A stretch of 64,000 bases of DNA from Bryobacterales bacterium (GCA_016713735.1 JADJOP010000043.1:359849-423848); one strand, 5' to 3'. Counted from the stretch's first letter, positions 8,015 through 17,372 are shown. Program-made: numbers and translations. The notes: generated from the sequence alone by a model not told the origin.

Positions 8015-11000
8015 CTAGAAGCGCAGCGTGAGGCCGATCTGGTATTGGCGCTGGTCCTGCTCGGCGCCGTTGATCTGGCCGAACTGGGGCGACTGGAAGT
8101 TGCCGTTGGGGTTGCTGTAGTGAGGCGTGTTGGTGAAGTTGAAGCTCTCCACGCGCAGGGCCAGTTGCATGCCTTCCTTGATGCGGAACTCGCGGTGGAG
8201 CGCCGCGTCGAGGTTGACGATGCCGGGGCCTTGTAAGATATTGCGGCCGGCGTTACCGAGGGTGTTCTGAGCGGGGATGGCGAAGGCGTCGCGGCCGATG
8301 AACTGCTGTCCGGGGCCCGCTCCGCCGAGGTATTGGACGGGGCCGACCACGTTCGGGCGGTCGGCGTTGCCCGGCGCGTTGACCACGCCGGAGACCGAGG
8401 GGGAGAACCAGGATCCGGTCATCATGCTGAGAAGACCCTGGAACTGCCAGCCGCCGGCGATCCACATGGCGGCGCCTGAGTTGGCCCATTTCTTGCCTTT
8501 GCCGAAGGGCGGTTCCCACATGTAGCTCTGCGTGAACGTGTGGGTGCGGTTGTCGCTCTGCCGGCCCTTGTTGAGGAAAAGGGCGATATTGGTGGCCAGG
8601 CCGCCGTCGTCGTCGGAGAAGTTGAGGCCCTTGCTCCAGGTATAGGCGGTGGTGAGGAACAGGCCATCGCCGACGCGGCGGTCGAGCTTGATCTGGAGGC
8701 CGTTATACCAGGTGCTGGTGCCGATGGGCAGGGTAGTGGAGTTGGCTCGCCGGTAGGCCTGGAACAGCGGGCGGCCGTTGTTACCCGAGCCGGGGATGAG
8801 GCTGGCATTGATGTCGCGGCCGGTCTGGTTGTTCACACCCTTGTTGCCGACGTAAGCCAGGTCAAGGGAGAACCGGAAGGGCAGGGCTCGCTGGATGGCG
8901 AAGTTCCAGCTTTGCACGTAGGGGCTGGCTAGATCGCTCGGCGTAATGCCGTAATTGTTGGTGAGCGGGGCGTTCTGGATGATGCCGTCGTTGGGGACAT
9001 TAAATGGCACGAACGCGGGGAATCCGGTGGCCATGGTGACCGTGGTGGAGACGAAGGCATTGGACGCCGGGAAGCCGTTGTTCTGCAGAATGGGGAAGTT
9101 GGTCTGTCCCATGCGGCGCGGAAAGTAGCTGATGCCGAAGCCGGCGCGAATGACGGTGTCGTCGTTGAAGCGGTAGGCAATGCCGAGGCGTGGGCCCCAG
9201 TTGTTGTTGGAGTTGGCGATGTTGATGGGAATGTTGCCGAGGCCGGCCAGTTCCAGGGTGTTGTTCGCCGGGTTGTAGTTGGAGAAGCCGCCGGCAAAGC
9301 GCGGCCGGCTGCCGCGTTCGCGCTCCAGGCGCAGGCCTATGTCGATGGTGAGCTTCTGGCTGACCTGCCACTTGTCCTGGAAGTAGAAGTTGTAGGTGAA
9401 CTCCCGGCGGGCGGGGAAGACAAAAGGCAGGTCTCGGCCGCTGATGTTGGGTGTGTCGAGCAGAAACGCGGCGAAGGCGTTACCAAAGTTGCGGCGCGTG
9501 TCGGCGGGGTTGCCGGTTTGGCCGGGTTGGTAGTCGAAACGTCCACGCGGGTTGAAGGTCTGCGTCTGGAGCAAGTCGTTGCGTTCGCGGCGCAGGTCGA
9601 CGCCGAAACGGATGATGTGTTTGGTGAAGATCTTGGAGAAGTTGTTCACCAGGCCGAAGCTGGTGACGCTGCGCGCCCAGGGAAGGCTGGGAGAGAAGCC
9701 GACCAGCGGCGAGGAGTAACCGTTGATGATGATCTGGGAAAGGCCGCTGGTCCAATCGTCCAGATTGGCGCCACGGATGCCGATTTCCTCAGAGGTATTC
9801 CTGCCGGTGTCGGAGTTGAGAGCGTCATTGCGGTTGCGAACGACGCCGAGACGCGATTCCCAAACGAAGGTGGGCGAGAGGACCTTGGAGTAGTTGATGC
9901 CGGCCGATTGCGTGCGGGCTGGGCCGCTGCCACCGAAGCCGCCATTGCGGAAGCCGCCATAGATGCCGCCGGGGCCGAAGAGACCGGGATCGTCGACGAC
10001 AGCCTTTTGCAGGCTGTAACGGACAGCGATGCGGTCGTTGGCGCCGGCGACCCAATCGACTTTGGAATCGGTCTGGTCGAGCGTCTTGATGCGCACACTG
10101 TTCTGCGAGTAATTCACCTGGCCCTCGACGTCGGCGAGGTTGGGGGTGGGGACGAAGCCAAGGATACGGCGTGAGATAGGGCTGATGCGGCTCTGCGGGA
10201 TGATGTTGCTGGCAAAGGGAGTGCGGCCGGCGCCGGTGGTGATATTCCCGGTAGTGGGGTCGTAAATTGTTGCGGTGGCGGCGCCGAGGTTGCCGGTGCG
10301 GAAGGTGGAGCCGGGCAGTGTGCCGCGGTTGACTTGGCCGAGGTGGTCGCGGCTGCCCTGGTAGTCGGCGAAGAAGAAGAGCTTTTCACGGATGATACGG
10401 CCGCCGAGAGTGCCGCCGAATTGGTTATAGACAGTGGGCGCCTTGGTGACGGCGAAGGTGTTGCGGGCCTGGATGTTCTCGTTGCGGTGGAAGTGAAAGA
10501 GGCTGCCATGAAAGTCGTTGCTGCCGCTGCGGATGGTGACGTTAGTGACGGCGCCGCCCGCATTACCAAATTCAGGATCGAAGTTGGAGGTGGACATGTC
10601 GACGGTCTGGATCGCCTCGGCCGGCGGGACCAGCGCAGTGAGGTTGCCGTTGTCGATTTTGTTCTCGATGCCTTCGATCTGGAAGTTGTTAAACTGCCGC
10701 CCCTGGCCGTTTACGCGCACGGAGAGCGAGTCGTGCGAGTTGTAGAACTCGGAGTGAGGCCGGAAGGGCCGCCCGACGCCAGGCACGAGCAGCAGTAGGC
10801 CCTGGTAGTTCCGGTTGTAGAGCATGGGCATCTGCTGGAGCTGTTTCTGATCGATCTTGCCGCCGGTGTCGGCACGGTCAGTTTGCAGGAGCGGGGCGGC
10901 TTCGGCGCTGACGTCGATGGTCTGCGTGACGGCGCCGGGAGCAAGTTCGAAGTTCACGCGGGCGGTGGTGTTGGGCGGCAGATCGACGCCGGAACGGACG

Positions 11001-11281
11001 CTCTTGCTGAAGCCCTCCTTCTCGGCCTCGACGCGGTAGTCGCCCGGATCTAGGTTGACGAAGAAGAAGTTGCCGGCGTCGTTGGTGTCGCTGGAACGTT
11101 GGAAGTTGGTTCTGGTGTCGGTGATGGTCACCTTGACGCCTGGCACGACAGCGGCCGATTGGTCTGTGATGGTGCCCAGGATCTGCCCTTTCAACACCTG
11201 GGCTTGTGCGGTTTCTGGCGCGAAAATGAGCAGACTTAGGGCGCTTAGCGCGCGCACCCCCGCAAATCGATTCCTCATCAT
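8015..11281 (-). CDS. Oar-type TonB-dependent outer-membrane receptor
   Basis: A 1088-aa outer-membrane transporter of the large acidobacterial Oar class. A signal peptide ends near AQAQ. Residues about 30-115 form a carboxypeptidase-regulatory-like beta-sandwich (GQILGTITDQSAAVVPGVKV), followed by a plug (QMPMLYNRNYQGLLLLVPG) and a long beta barrel. The barrel ends QYQIGLTLRF, the aromatic C-terminus expected of outer-membrane proteins. It heads the minus-strand set of receptor, lyase-like protein and amidohydrolase, so uptake of an oligosaccharide is the likely job. No SusD partner is present, as is usual for Oar receptors. The leader contains a perfect inverted repeat (11312-11332). Two adjacent Met codons make the start uncertain by 3 nt. 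Confidence 0.9.
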   Translation of the reverse strand: MMRNRFAGVRALSALSLLIFAPETAQAQVLKGQILGTITDQSAAVVPGVKVTITDTRTNFQRSSDTNDAGNFFFVNLDPGDYRVEAEKEGFSKSVRSGVDLPPNTTARVNFELAPGAVTQTIDVSAEAAPLLQTDRADTGGKIDQKQLQQMPMLYNRNYQGLLLLVPGVGRPFRPHSEFYNSHDSLSVRVNGQGRQFNNFQIEGIENKIDNGNLTALVPPAEAIQTVDMSTSNFDPEFGNAGGAVTNVTIRSGSNDFHGSLFHFHRNENIQARNTFAVTKAPTVYNQFGGTLGGRIIREKLFFFADYQGSRDHLGQVNRGTLPGSTFRTGNLGAATATIYDPTTGNITTGAGRTPFASNIIPQSRISPISRRILGFVPTPNLADVEGQVNYSQNSVRIKTLDQTDSKVDWVAGANDRIAVRYSLQKAVVDDPGLFGPGGIYGGFRNGGFGGSGPARTQSAGINYSKVLSPTFVWESRLGVVRNRNDALNSDTGRNTSEEIGIRGANLDDWTSGLSQIIINGYSSPLVGFSPSLPWARSVTSFGLVNNFSKIFTKHIIRFGVDLRRERNDLLQTQTFNPRGRFDYQPGQTGNPADTRRNFGNAFAAFLLDTPNISGRDLPFVFPARREFTYNFYFQDKWQVSQKLTIDIGLRLERERGSRPRFAGGFSNYNPANNTLELAGLGNIPINIANSNNNWGPRLGIAYRFNDDTVIRAGFGISYFPRRMGQTNFPILQNNGFPASNAFVSTTVTMATGFPAFVPFNVPNDGIIQNAPLTNNYGITPSDLASPYVQSWNFAIQRALPFRFSLDLAYVGNKGVNNQTGRDINASLIPGSGNNGRPLFQAYRRANSTTLPIGTSTWYNGLQIKLDRRVGDGLFLTTAYTWSKGLNFSDDDGGLATNIALFLNKGRQSDNRTHTFTQSYMWEPPFGKGKKWANSGAAMWIAGGWQFQGLLSMMTGSWFSPSVSGVVNAPGNADRPNVVGPVQYLGGAGPGQQFIGRDAFAIPAQNTLGNAGRNILQGPGIVNLDAALHREFRIKEGMQLALRVESFNFTNTPHYSNPNGNFQSPQFGQINGAEQDQRQYQIGLTLRF

Positions 11282-11311
11282 GACTGGCTATCCCCTTCTC
11301 TCAACGTGGTT

Positions 11312-11332
11312 CCAGGGATCACCCATCCCTGG
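11312..11332 (-). promoter_or_regulatory. Perfect inverted repeat in the receptor leader
   Basis: Arms CCAGGGAT and ATCCCTGG (8 bp, perfect) flank a 5-nt spacer, 31 nt upstream of the receptor start. It could be an operator for a dimeric regulator or an RNA hairpin in the leader. There is no T-run on either side, so a terminator is unlikely. Confidence 0.5.
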
Positions 11333-11341
11333 TGTGGATGC

Positions 11342-11347
11342 AGTATA
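11342..11347 (-). promoter_or_regulatory. Candidate -10 box of the receptor operon
   Basis: The minus strand reads TATACT within GATATATACTGCA, an AT-rich island in very GC-rich sequence, just upstream of the inverted repeat. No good -35 hexamer is seen at normal spacing. The rest of 11348-11723 holds no gene I can support. Confidence 0.3.
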
Positions 11348-11723
11348 TATCACAAAGCGACGATCGTGCATTGCATTGGGTGCGCGGCGATGCTACATCT
11401 CCAAGCCCTGGCGAAGCGAGTGGTTCTCAGGGGGCTCCGTGGAGCGCTGATCATCATCCTCTGGGGATTCGTGACGTGGGCGTTGACAGGGGGGCGTGTG
11501 TCATCGTTCCAATGCTTCGGCGATGAAGCCACGGTGGCGCAGCCGATCATGAGCGGCGCGAGCGCGGCGGAGGCATATGCTTCCGTGGGTCATTCAGGCG
11601 CCGGGCGGGGACGCGGCCAAGTCGCAGGCGGTGGCGATTGCCTGCTCAGCGTCTGGGTCGGGGTGGTGGCATGATCACGATCGGGTTTGCATTGGCGGGT
11701 CTGGCTATGGCTAGAATTGCGAC

Positions 11724-12617
11724 ATGAACCGGCGAGTGTTCTTGGCAAGCGCGGCGGGCGCCGTAGCCGCGTCCGCACAGCCCTCCTGGACGAACTTCGA
11801 GATGGCGTGCATGACGCTGCCCTATACGCCGTTTCCGTTTGCACGGGCGTTGGAGGGCATCCGGCGGGCGGGCTACAGCCGCGTGGCGTGGGGCGTGACG
11901 CATCCGGACGGGGCGGGGAAGCGCGTGCCGCTGCTCGACGTGGCGGCTCCGGCGGCGAGGGCGCGGGAGTTGGCGCGGCATTCGAACGACGCCGGGTTGA
12001 AGCCTGTGATGATGTTCTCCACGGTGATGCTGGAGGCGCGCGATGCGGCCGAGGGGCACCTGCGGCGGATTGAGCAGGCGGCCGAGGCCGGGATTCCGTT
12101 TCTGCTCACGTTCGGCAAGACGGCGCCGGGGGAGTACGAGAACGTCATTTCCTGTTTGAAACAGATTGCCCCGCGCGCGCGGGCGGCGGGCGTTCTGGTG
12201 GTGATCAAGCAGCATGGCGGCAACACGGCGACGGGGGCCGATTGCAGCAGGATCATCCGCGAGGTGGGCGATGAGGGCGTGCGCATGTGCTACGACGCGG
12301 GCAACGTGCTCGACTATGAGAGCCGCGATCCGATTCCCGACATCCAGGCCTGCTGGCGCGACATTCGCGCCTTTGCGATGAAGGATCACCGCAACTGGCC
12401 GAAGGATGAGGATTGCGGGCCGGGCTTCGGCGAGATCGACCACTACCGTTTGCTCGAGCCGGTGATGAAGACGGGCCTGACGATGCCGATGGCGTTTGAG
12501 AACATCTTCGAGCCGTTGAAGCCGAGGCCGCAGACGGCGGAGGAGGTGGACGCGCTGGCGCGGCGTTCGCGGGAGTATGTGGAGAGCGTTGTCGCTGGTC
12601 TACGGGCGCGGGGCTGA
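11724..12617 (+). CDS. Xylose-isomerase-like TIM-barrel protein (sugar isomerase/epimerase family)
   Basis: A 297-aa protein starting MNRRVFLASAAGAVAASAQ, a twin-arginine-like leader, followed by an AP-endonuclease-2/xylose-isomerase-like barrel. Recognisable family segments are YSRVAWGVTHPD, VLVVIKQHGG, VRMCYDAGNVLDYE (metal-binding Asp region) and FAMKDHR. Exported members of this family are frequent in acidobacteria and planctomycetes, and most have no known substrate. Its 3' end overlaps the convergent amidohydrolase by 18 nt, so no terminator separates them. Confidence 0.8.
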   Translation: MNRRVFLASAAGAVAASAQPSWTNFEMACMTLPYTPFPFARALEGIRRAGYSRVAWGVTHPDGAGKRVPLLDVAAPAARARELARHSNDAGLKPVMMFSTVMLEARDAAEGHLRRIEQAAEAGIPFLLTFGKTAPGEYENVISCLKQIAPRARAAGVLVVIKQHGGNTATGADCSRIIREVGDEGVRMCYDAGNVLDYESRDPIPDIQACWRDIRAFAMKDHRNWPKDEDCGPGFGEIDHYRLLEPVMKTGLTMPMAFENIFEPLKPRPQTAEEVDALARRSREYVESVVAGLRARG

Positions 12618-14342
12618 ACGGCGGCGCGCGGGCGGGGGTGAGGGCGTGCGCTCATACATCACCTTGCCGCCAACGATGGTGTAGAGGATCTCGGTCGAGG
12701 GGATCTCGTTGTCGGGGATGGTGAGGATGTCTTTCGACAGGATGGTGAGGTCGGCGAGCTTGCCCCGGCGAAGCGAGCCTTTGTCCTTCTCTTCGAACGC
12801 CGACTGGGCGGCGTTGATGGTGTAGGAGCGCAGGGCTTCGAGGCGCGTCATGCGCTGCGCGGGGTAGAACGTGGAGCCGTCCTTGAGCTTGCGCGTGACG
12901 GTGGCGTGGAAGCTGGCGATGGGGTCGATCTCTTCGACAGGCACGTCGGTGCCGTTGGTGACGAGCGCGCCGGAGTCGATGAGCTTGCGCCAGACATAGG
13001 CGCCTTCTTCGGCGCGTTGCGGGCCGAGGCGCGCGGTGACGTAGGGCGCGTCGGAGGTGCAGTGGATGCCCTGCATGGAGGCGATGACGCCAAGCTGGCC
13101 AAAGCGCGGGATGTCGGCGGCGTTGATGTGCTGGGCGTGTTCGACGCGCCAGCGGAGGTCGCGCGCATCGGGCTTGGATTTGAAGGCGGCTTCGAAGATG
13201 TCGAGCGTTTCGCGGTTGGCGCGGTCGCCGATGGCGTGGACGCAGAGTTGGAAGCCGTTGTTGAGGGCGTAGGCGGCGGTGGCGCGGACGTCGGCGATGG
13301 GGGCGGTGTTGAGGCCGGAGCGGTCGGGCTGATCGGAGTAAGGCGCGAGCAGCCAGGCGCCGCGCGAGCCGAGAGCGCCGTCGAGGGAACGCTTGATGGC
13401 GCGCACGGTGAGGCGGTTCTTCTCGGTGTCGATGGTGCGGTAGAGCGCGCCCCGGGCGTTGAGGGCGTCGTTGGATTCGCTGAGCATCACCCAGAGGCGG
13501 ACGTCGAGTTTGCCTTCGGCGCGGAGGGCGCGGAAGAGGTCGATGGTCTCGAACGACGAGCCGGCGTCCTGGAAGCTGGTGATGCCGTTGCGGAGGCATT
13601 CCTTGAAGGCTGAGGCGGCTTCGGCGCGGGCGTCGACGAGGCGCTGGGCGGGGGTGCGCTGGGCGAGGTAATCGGCGTAGACCTTGCGCGTGAGCATCTG
13701 GGCGCGCTCGTTGAGCAGGCCGGTGGGATTGCCTTGCGCGTCGCGGAGGATCTCGCCGCCGTCGGGGTCCTTGGTGTCGCGCGTGATGGCGGCGAGTTCC
13801 ATCGCCTTGGCGTTGACCATGGAGGCGTGGCCGGAGGCATGGGTGAGCAGGACGGGGTTGTTGGGCGCGGCCTTGCTGAGATCGGTGTGAACGGGGAAGC
13901 CTTGCACGGCGGGCGTGGGCGGAGTGTCCCACTTCGACTGATGGAAGCCTCGGCCTACGATCCACTGGCCGGGGCGGGCTTCCTTGGCGGCGGCGGCGAC
14001 CATGGAGGTGATGTCGCGCCAGGAGCGGGCATCGCGCAGGTTGAGGCTGCGTTGGAACTGGCCGAGACCCATGAAGTGGCCGTGGCCTTCGATGAAGCCG
14101 GGGATGACGAGCGCGCCTTTGGCGTCGATGACGCGCGTGTGGGGCCCGGTGAACTCGGCCATGGCGGCGTTGGCGCCGAGGGCGACGATGCGTTCGCCGC
14201 GCATGGCGATGGCTTGCGCGGTGGCGGGCGATTCGAGCGTGACCACCTTGGCGTTGCGAACGATGAGGTCAGCCGGTTCGCGGACGAGTTGCGCGGGCAG
14301 GCAGGCTGCCGTGAGGAGAAGCGTGAGTAGGGAACGGGTCAT
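12600..14342 (-). CDS. Secreted YtcJ-type amidohydrolase
   Basis: A 580-aa amidohydrolase_3 (YtcJ-like) enzyme with a cleavable signal peptide (about residues 1-18, ending LPAQ). The beta-sandwich DLIVRNAKVVTLE precedes GFIEGHGHF (His87, His89), the metal site of this family. Later elements are VEHAQHI and NGTDVPVEEIDP with the catalytic Asp. The C-terminal KLADLTILSKD returns to the beta-sandwich. Related enzymes hydrolyse amides or formyl groups; the substrate cannot be assigned. It follows the mutarotase-like gene by only 3 nt, so the two are probably co-transcribed. Confidence 0.85.
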   Translation of the reverse strand: MTRSLLTLLLTAACLPAQLVREPADLIVRNAKVVTLESPATAQAIAMRGERIVALGANAAMAEFTGPHTRVIDAKGALVIPGFIEGHGHFMGLGQFQRSLNLRDARSWRDITSMVAAAAKEARPGQWIVGRGFHQSKWDTPPTPAVQGFPVHTDLSKAAPNNPVLLTHASGHASMVNAKAMELAAITRDTKDPDGGEILRDAQGNPTGLLNERAQMLTRKVYADYLAQRTPAQRLVDARAEAASAFKECLRNGITSFQDAGSSFETIDLFRALRAEGKLDVRLWVMLSESNDALNARGALYRTIDTEKNRLTVRAIKRSLDGALGSRGAWLLAPYSDQPDRSGLNTAPIADVRATAAYALNNGFQLCVHAIGDRANRETLDIFEAAFKSKPDARDLRWRVEHAQHINAADIPRFGQLGVIASMQGIHCTSDAPYVTARLGPQRAEEGAYVWRKLIDSGALVTNGTDVPVEEIDPIASFHATVTRKLKDGSTFYPAQRMTRLEALRSYTINAAQSAFEEKDKGSLRRGKLADLTILSKDILTIPDNEIPSTEILYTIVGGKVMYERTPSPPPARRRSAPRP

Positions 14343-14345
14343 GGA

Positions 14346-15491
14346 TCAAAGCGTCTGATTGGTCTTCAGTTCAATGGTCTTGCCTGATTTCCGATCGACG
14401 AGGATCAACTTGCCGCCATCGAGGCGGACATCATCCACCTGTTCGAAGCCCTCGGGCGTGGGCGAGTAGAACATGAGGAAGCGGGTGGAGATTTTCGATT
14501 TGGCGGGCAGCCAGCGGTAGGTGGCGACGTCGAAGAGCTTGCCCATGTCGACGATGGTGCGGCGCGGCAGGTCGTAGGGCTGCGTGCCGAATTCGATGCC
14601 GCGGGCGAGGTTGAGCGGGTTGGTGTAGTTCATCCACTCTTGCAGCCAGGGGTACTCTTCGCGGCGCAGCAGGTAGCCGAAAACGAGGCGCTTGTCCTTG
14701 CGGATGGCGGTGACGAAGACATGCTGGCGGGCGGGATCGAAGGCGCAGCCGGTGTGGTCCATTGAGTTGGGCTGGGCGGGGACGGCGCGGAGGTTGGTCA
14801 TGCCGCCGGCTTTGAGGGGCGCGTTGGGATAGGTGAAGTTGACGGTATCGGCGAGGCGGCGCGGGCTGGGGCGGCCGGAGCCGTGGGGACGCGTCTGGCA
14901 GCGGCCGACGGAGGCATCGACGACGGTGACTTCGGGCGAGAGGAAGGGCGAGCCGATGGTGGCGTGTTCGGCCCAATTGACGGGACGGTCGAAGCCGAGC
15001 AGGCTTTCCAGTTCGCTGTCGACGGCGATGACGGATTCGCCATCGAGGAGGGAGACCTTGCGCGTGAGCACCTCCTGCACGATGGGGAGCGTGACGCGGA
15101 AGGTGACCTGCGAGCCGTTGCCCGAGCGTCCGGCGGAGAGCTGTTCCCAGGGCAGGCGGTGGGCTTCGCCGTGGCCGCCCATGCCAGCGGCGGCTTCTTC
15201 TTTGGAGGTGGGGCCGAAGCCATCGACGCAGAGGAAGTGGCCGGTGGAGTCGCCGAAGCGGGCGGGCTGGCCGGCGGCGCGTGCTCCGGCGGCTGGGTTC
15301 CACATCGCGTTCAGCTTGTCGGCGTCGCTCTTGAGTGTGAGGCTGGCGAAGGCGCCGCCCTTGGGGAAGATGAGCAGTTCGACCTTGTCGTTCTCGAGGG
15401 CGAGGGCGGGGCGGCTTTCAAACTGCGTTGTGCGCTGCGCCGTGAGCGCGGCGGAGAGGGCGGCGATGAGGAAGAGCGAACGGGTGATCAT
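14346..15491 (-). CDS. Secreted galactose-mutarotase-like protein of unknown function
   Basis: A 381-aa protein with a signal peptide (about residues 1-18, ending LTAQ). The body is beta-rich: RPALALENDKVELLIFPKGG resembles the opening strands of galactose-mutarotase-like folds, followed by FRVTLPIVQEVLTRKVSL and VNWAEHATIG. The WAEHATIG His region recalls the sugar-binding site of that superfamily, but the match is distant and no reaction can be named. It lies between two secreted amidohydrolases with gaps of 3 and 12 nt, clearly in one operon. I am confident it is a gene, but not of its function. Confidence 0.65.
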   Translation of the reverse strand: MITRSLFLIAALSAALTAQRTTQFESRPALALENDKVELLIFPKGGAFASLTLKSDADKLNAMWNPAAGARAAGQPARFGDSTGHFLCVDGFGPTSKEEAAAGMGGHGEAHRLPWEQLSAGRSGNGSQVTFRVTLPIVQEVLTRKVSLLDGESVIAVDSELESLLGFDRPVNWAEHATIGSPFLSPEVTVVDASVGRCQTRPHGSGRPSPRRLADTVNFTYPNAPLKAGGMTNLRAVPAQPNSMDHTGCAFDPARQHVFVTAIRKDKRLVFGYLLRREEYPWLQEWMNYTNPLNLARGIEFGTQPYDLPRRTIVDMGKLFDVATYRWLPAKSKISTRFLMFYSPTPEGFEQVDDVRLDGGKLILVDRKSGKTIELKTNQTL

Positions 15492-15503
15492 GTGCGGGCC
15501 ATC

Positions 15504-17372
15504 TTATCGATAGAACTTCACGTTGTCGAGTTCGAGCCAGGTCTCTTCGGTGGGCTTGCGGCTGATGCCGATGGAGATCTCCTGCAGGTCGCGAGCGGTC
15601 CAGGCGGGAGCTTTTTCCGAGCGTGATTTAAGTTGAGAGAAGGGGATGCGGATGGTGGTCCAGGCGGGGCCGGCTTTGAATTCGGCTTCGGGGTGGGCGT
15701 AGTCGCGGACGCTGGCGCGCTGGACGGTGAGCTTGTAGGCGCCTTCGCCGCGGGCTTCGAATTCGATGCCGGTGAAGGCGGAGGCGTCGACGGGTTCGAG
15801 GCTGCCGGGGCTCAAGGGAAGGTTGATGGAGGCCTCGGGGCGGAGCTTGTCGCCCATATGGGCGATGGCGGCGAGCGAGTGGCCGGAGCCGCCGGCGCGG
15901 GCGATGCGGGAGAAGGTGACCTTGCTGTGGTCGTGGCCGCCGTCGGTGGAGTTAACGCGGAGGGTGCCGAGGCTGGTGCGGCCGTTGGTGGATTCGAAGT
16001 CGTCGATGAGGGCCGTGGCGGGGCGTGAGGGGAGCACGGTGGCCTCGTCGTTCAGGAAGGCCTTGGCGAATTCGGAGCGGTTGATCTCTTTTCCGCCGAG
16101 CCAGACGCGCGAGGTGCGTTCGATGTCGGCGATGTGTTCGTCGGGGCGGCCATCGATCAAGACAAGGTCGGCGAGTTTGCCTGAGGCGATGAAGCCGCGG
16201 TCGGCCTCGATGTGGATGGCGCGGGCGGCGTTGCCGGTGGTGGCGGCGAGGGCTTCGATGGGGGTGAGTCCGCCGGCGGAGAGGAGTTCGAGTTCGCGCA
16301 AGGTGGACCAGCCGTGCCAGGTGCCGGTGACGCCGGCGTCGGTGCCGGTGCCGATGGTGACGCCGCCGCCTCGGAGGGCGCCGGTGTTGAAGTTGAGGCG
16401 CTGCCAGCGGCGGAGGCGCGGGGTGTCCATGTTGGTTTCCGAAGCCGGGGCGTTGCGGGCTTCGAAGCGGCGCTGGAGGCTGGCGCGGGCGGCGGGTTCG
16501 AGCACCGAGGCGAGCAGGGCGGGGACGGAGGGGAACTGGCGCGGTTCGTAGACGGCCATGGTGGGGGCGTAGGTGGTGCGGTTCTTCTTCATCAGGTCGA
16601 TGATTTCGAGGTCGACGTTCTCGTCGCCGATGCCGTGGGCGATGACGTCGACGCCGGCGCGCGAGGCGATCTTCGCCTTGGAGAGGGTGACGGTGTGGGT
16701 GAGGACTTCGACGCCGCGGGCGTGGGCCTCATCGACGATGACCTTGAGGGTGGGCTCTTCCATGGAGGTCATGTCGGGGGCGGCGCCATAGCGCCAGCCG
16801 TCGGTGAAGACCTTGATGGCGTCGGGCTTGTAGTCGAGCCATTTGCGGACGGCGGTGCGGGCTTCGCGCGGGGTGAGGACTTCGGCGGTGTGGAAGTCGC
16901 CGCGTCCGCCTTCGAGGCCGTGGCCGCCGGGGGTGGACATGCGCGCGGCAAGGTGGAGGCGCGGGCCGGGGACGGTGCCGGCTTCCCAGAGGCGGCGCAT
17001 GGGCTCGAACATTTCCGGGTAGACGCCGAAGTCGACGGTGGTGGTGACGCCGCAGTTGAGGTAGGCCTTGAGGATTTTGGGCCAGTCGCCGCTGATGCCG
17101 GATACGGCGGAGTAGGGGAGGTGGGTGTGGAGGTCGATGATGCCGGGCATGAGGGTTTTGCCGGCGGCGTCGATGACGGTGGCGCCGGGGGGCGGGGTGA
17201 GGTTGGGGCCGATTTCGGCGATGCGCGAGCCACGGATGATGACGGTGGCGGTGACGGGCGGTTTGGGTGTGCCGTCGAAGACGCGGGCGTTAGTGATGGC
17301 GATGACGGGCTCGGTTTGGGCGTGGGCGAGAGAGAGGAAAAAGAGGAGCAGCAAGGCACTGCGGAAGGGCAT
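15504..17372 (-). CDS. Secreted amidohydrolase fused to a C-terminal CIA30-like domain
   Basis: A 622-aa protein with a signal peptide (residues about 1-18, ending AHAQ). Residues about 25-440 form an imidazolonepropionase/prolidase-type amidohydrolase: ARVFDGT, then IIDLHTHLPY (His82, His84), a candidate bridging Lys in AIKVFTDG, the His residues of LTHTVTLSKA and IAHGIGDEN, and the catalytic Asp in GTGTDAGVTG. Residues about 455-622 form a separate beta domain starting ALIDDFES and ending LELDNVKFYR, which resembles complex-I-intermediate-associated (CIA30) or carbohydrate-binding modules. The fusion suggests a hydrolase tethered to glycan or another envelope polymer. It is the first gene of the 12.6-17.4 kb minus-strand operon. 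Confidence 0.8.
   Translation of the reverse strand: MPFRSALLLLFFLSLAHAQTEPVIAITNARVFDGTPKPPVTATVIIRGSRIAEIGPNLTPPPGATVIDAAGKTLMPGIIDLHTHLPYSAVSGISGDWPKILKAYLNCGVTTTVDFGVYPEMFEPMRRLWEAGTVPGPRLHLAARMSTPGGHGLEGGRGDFHTAEVLTPREARTAVRKWLDYKPDAIKVFTDGWRYGAAPDMTSMEEPTLKVIVDEAHARGVEVLTHTVTLSKAKIASRAGVDVIAHGIGDENVDLEIIDLMKKNRTTYAPTMAVYEPRQFPSVPALLASVLEPAARASLQRRFEARNAPASETNMDTPRLRRWQRLNFNTGALRGGGVTIGTGTDAGVTGTWHGWSTLRELELLSAGGLTPIEALAATTGNAARAIHIEADRGFIASGKLADLVLIDGRPDEHIADIERTSRVWLGGKEINRSEFAKAFLNDEATVLPSRPATALIDDFESTNGRTSLGTLRVNSTDGGHDHSKVTFSRIARAGGSGHSLAAIAHMGDKLRPEASINLPLSPGSLEPVDASAFTGIEFEARGEGAYKLTVQRASVRDYAHPEAEFKAGPAWTTIRIPFSQLKSRSEKAPAWTARDLQEISIGISRKPTEETWLELDNVKFYR

Noticed and set aside
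11306..11674. 122-aa plus-strand frame in the gap before the isomerase gene
   Set aside because: No ribosome site or family features. It crosses the inverted repeat and probable promoter of the opposite gene.
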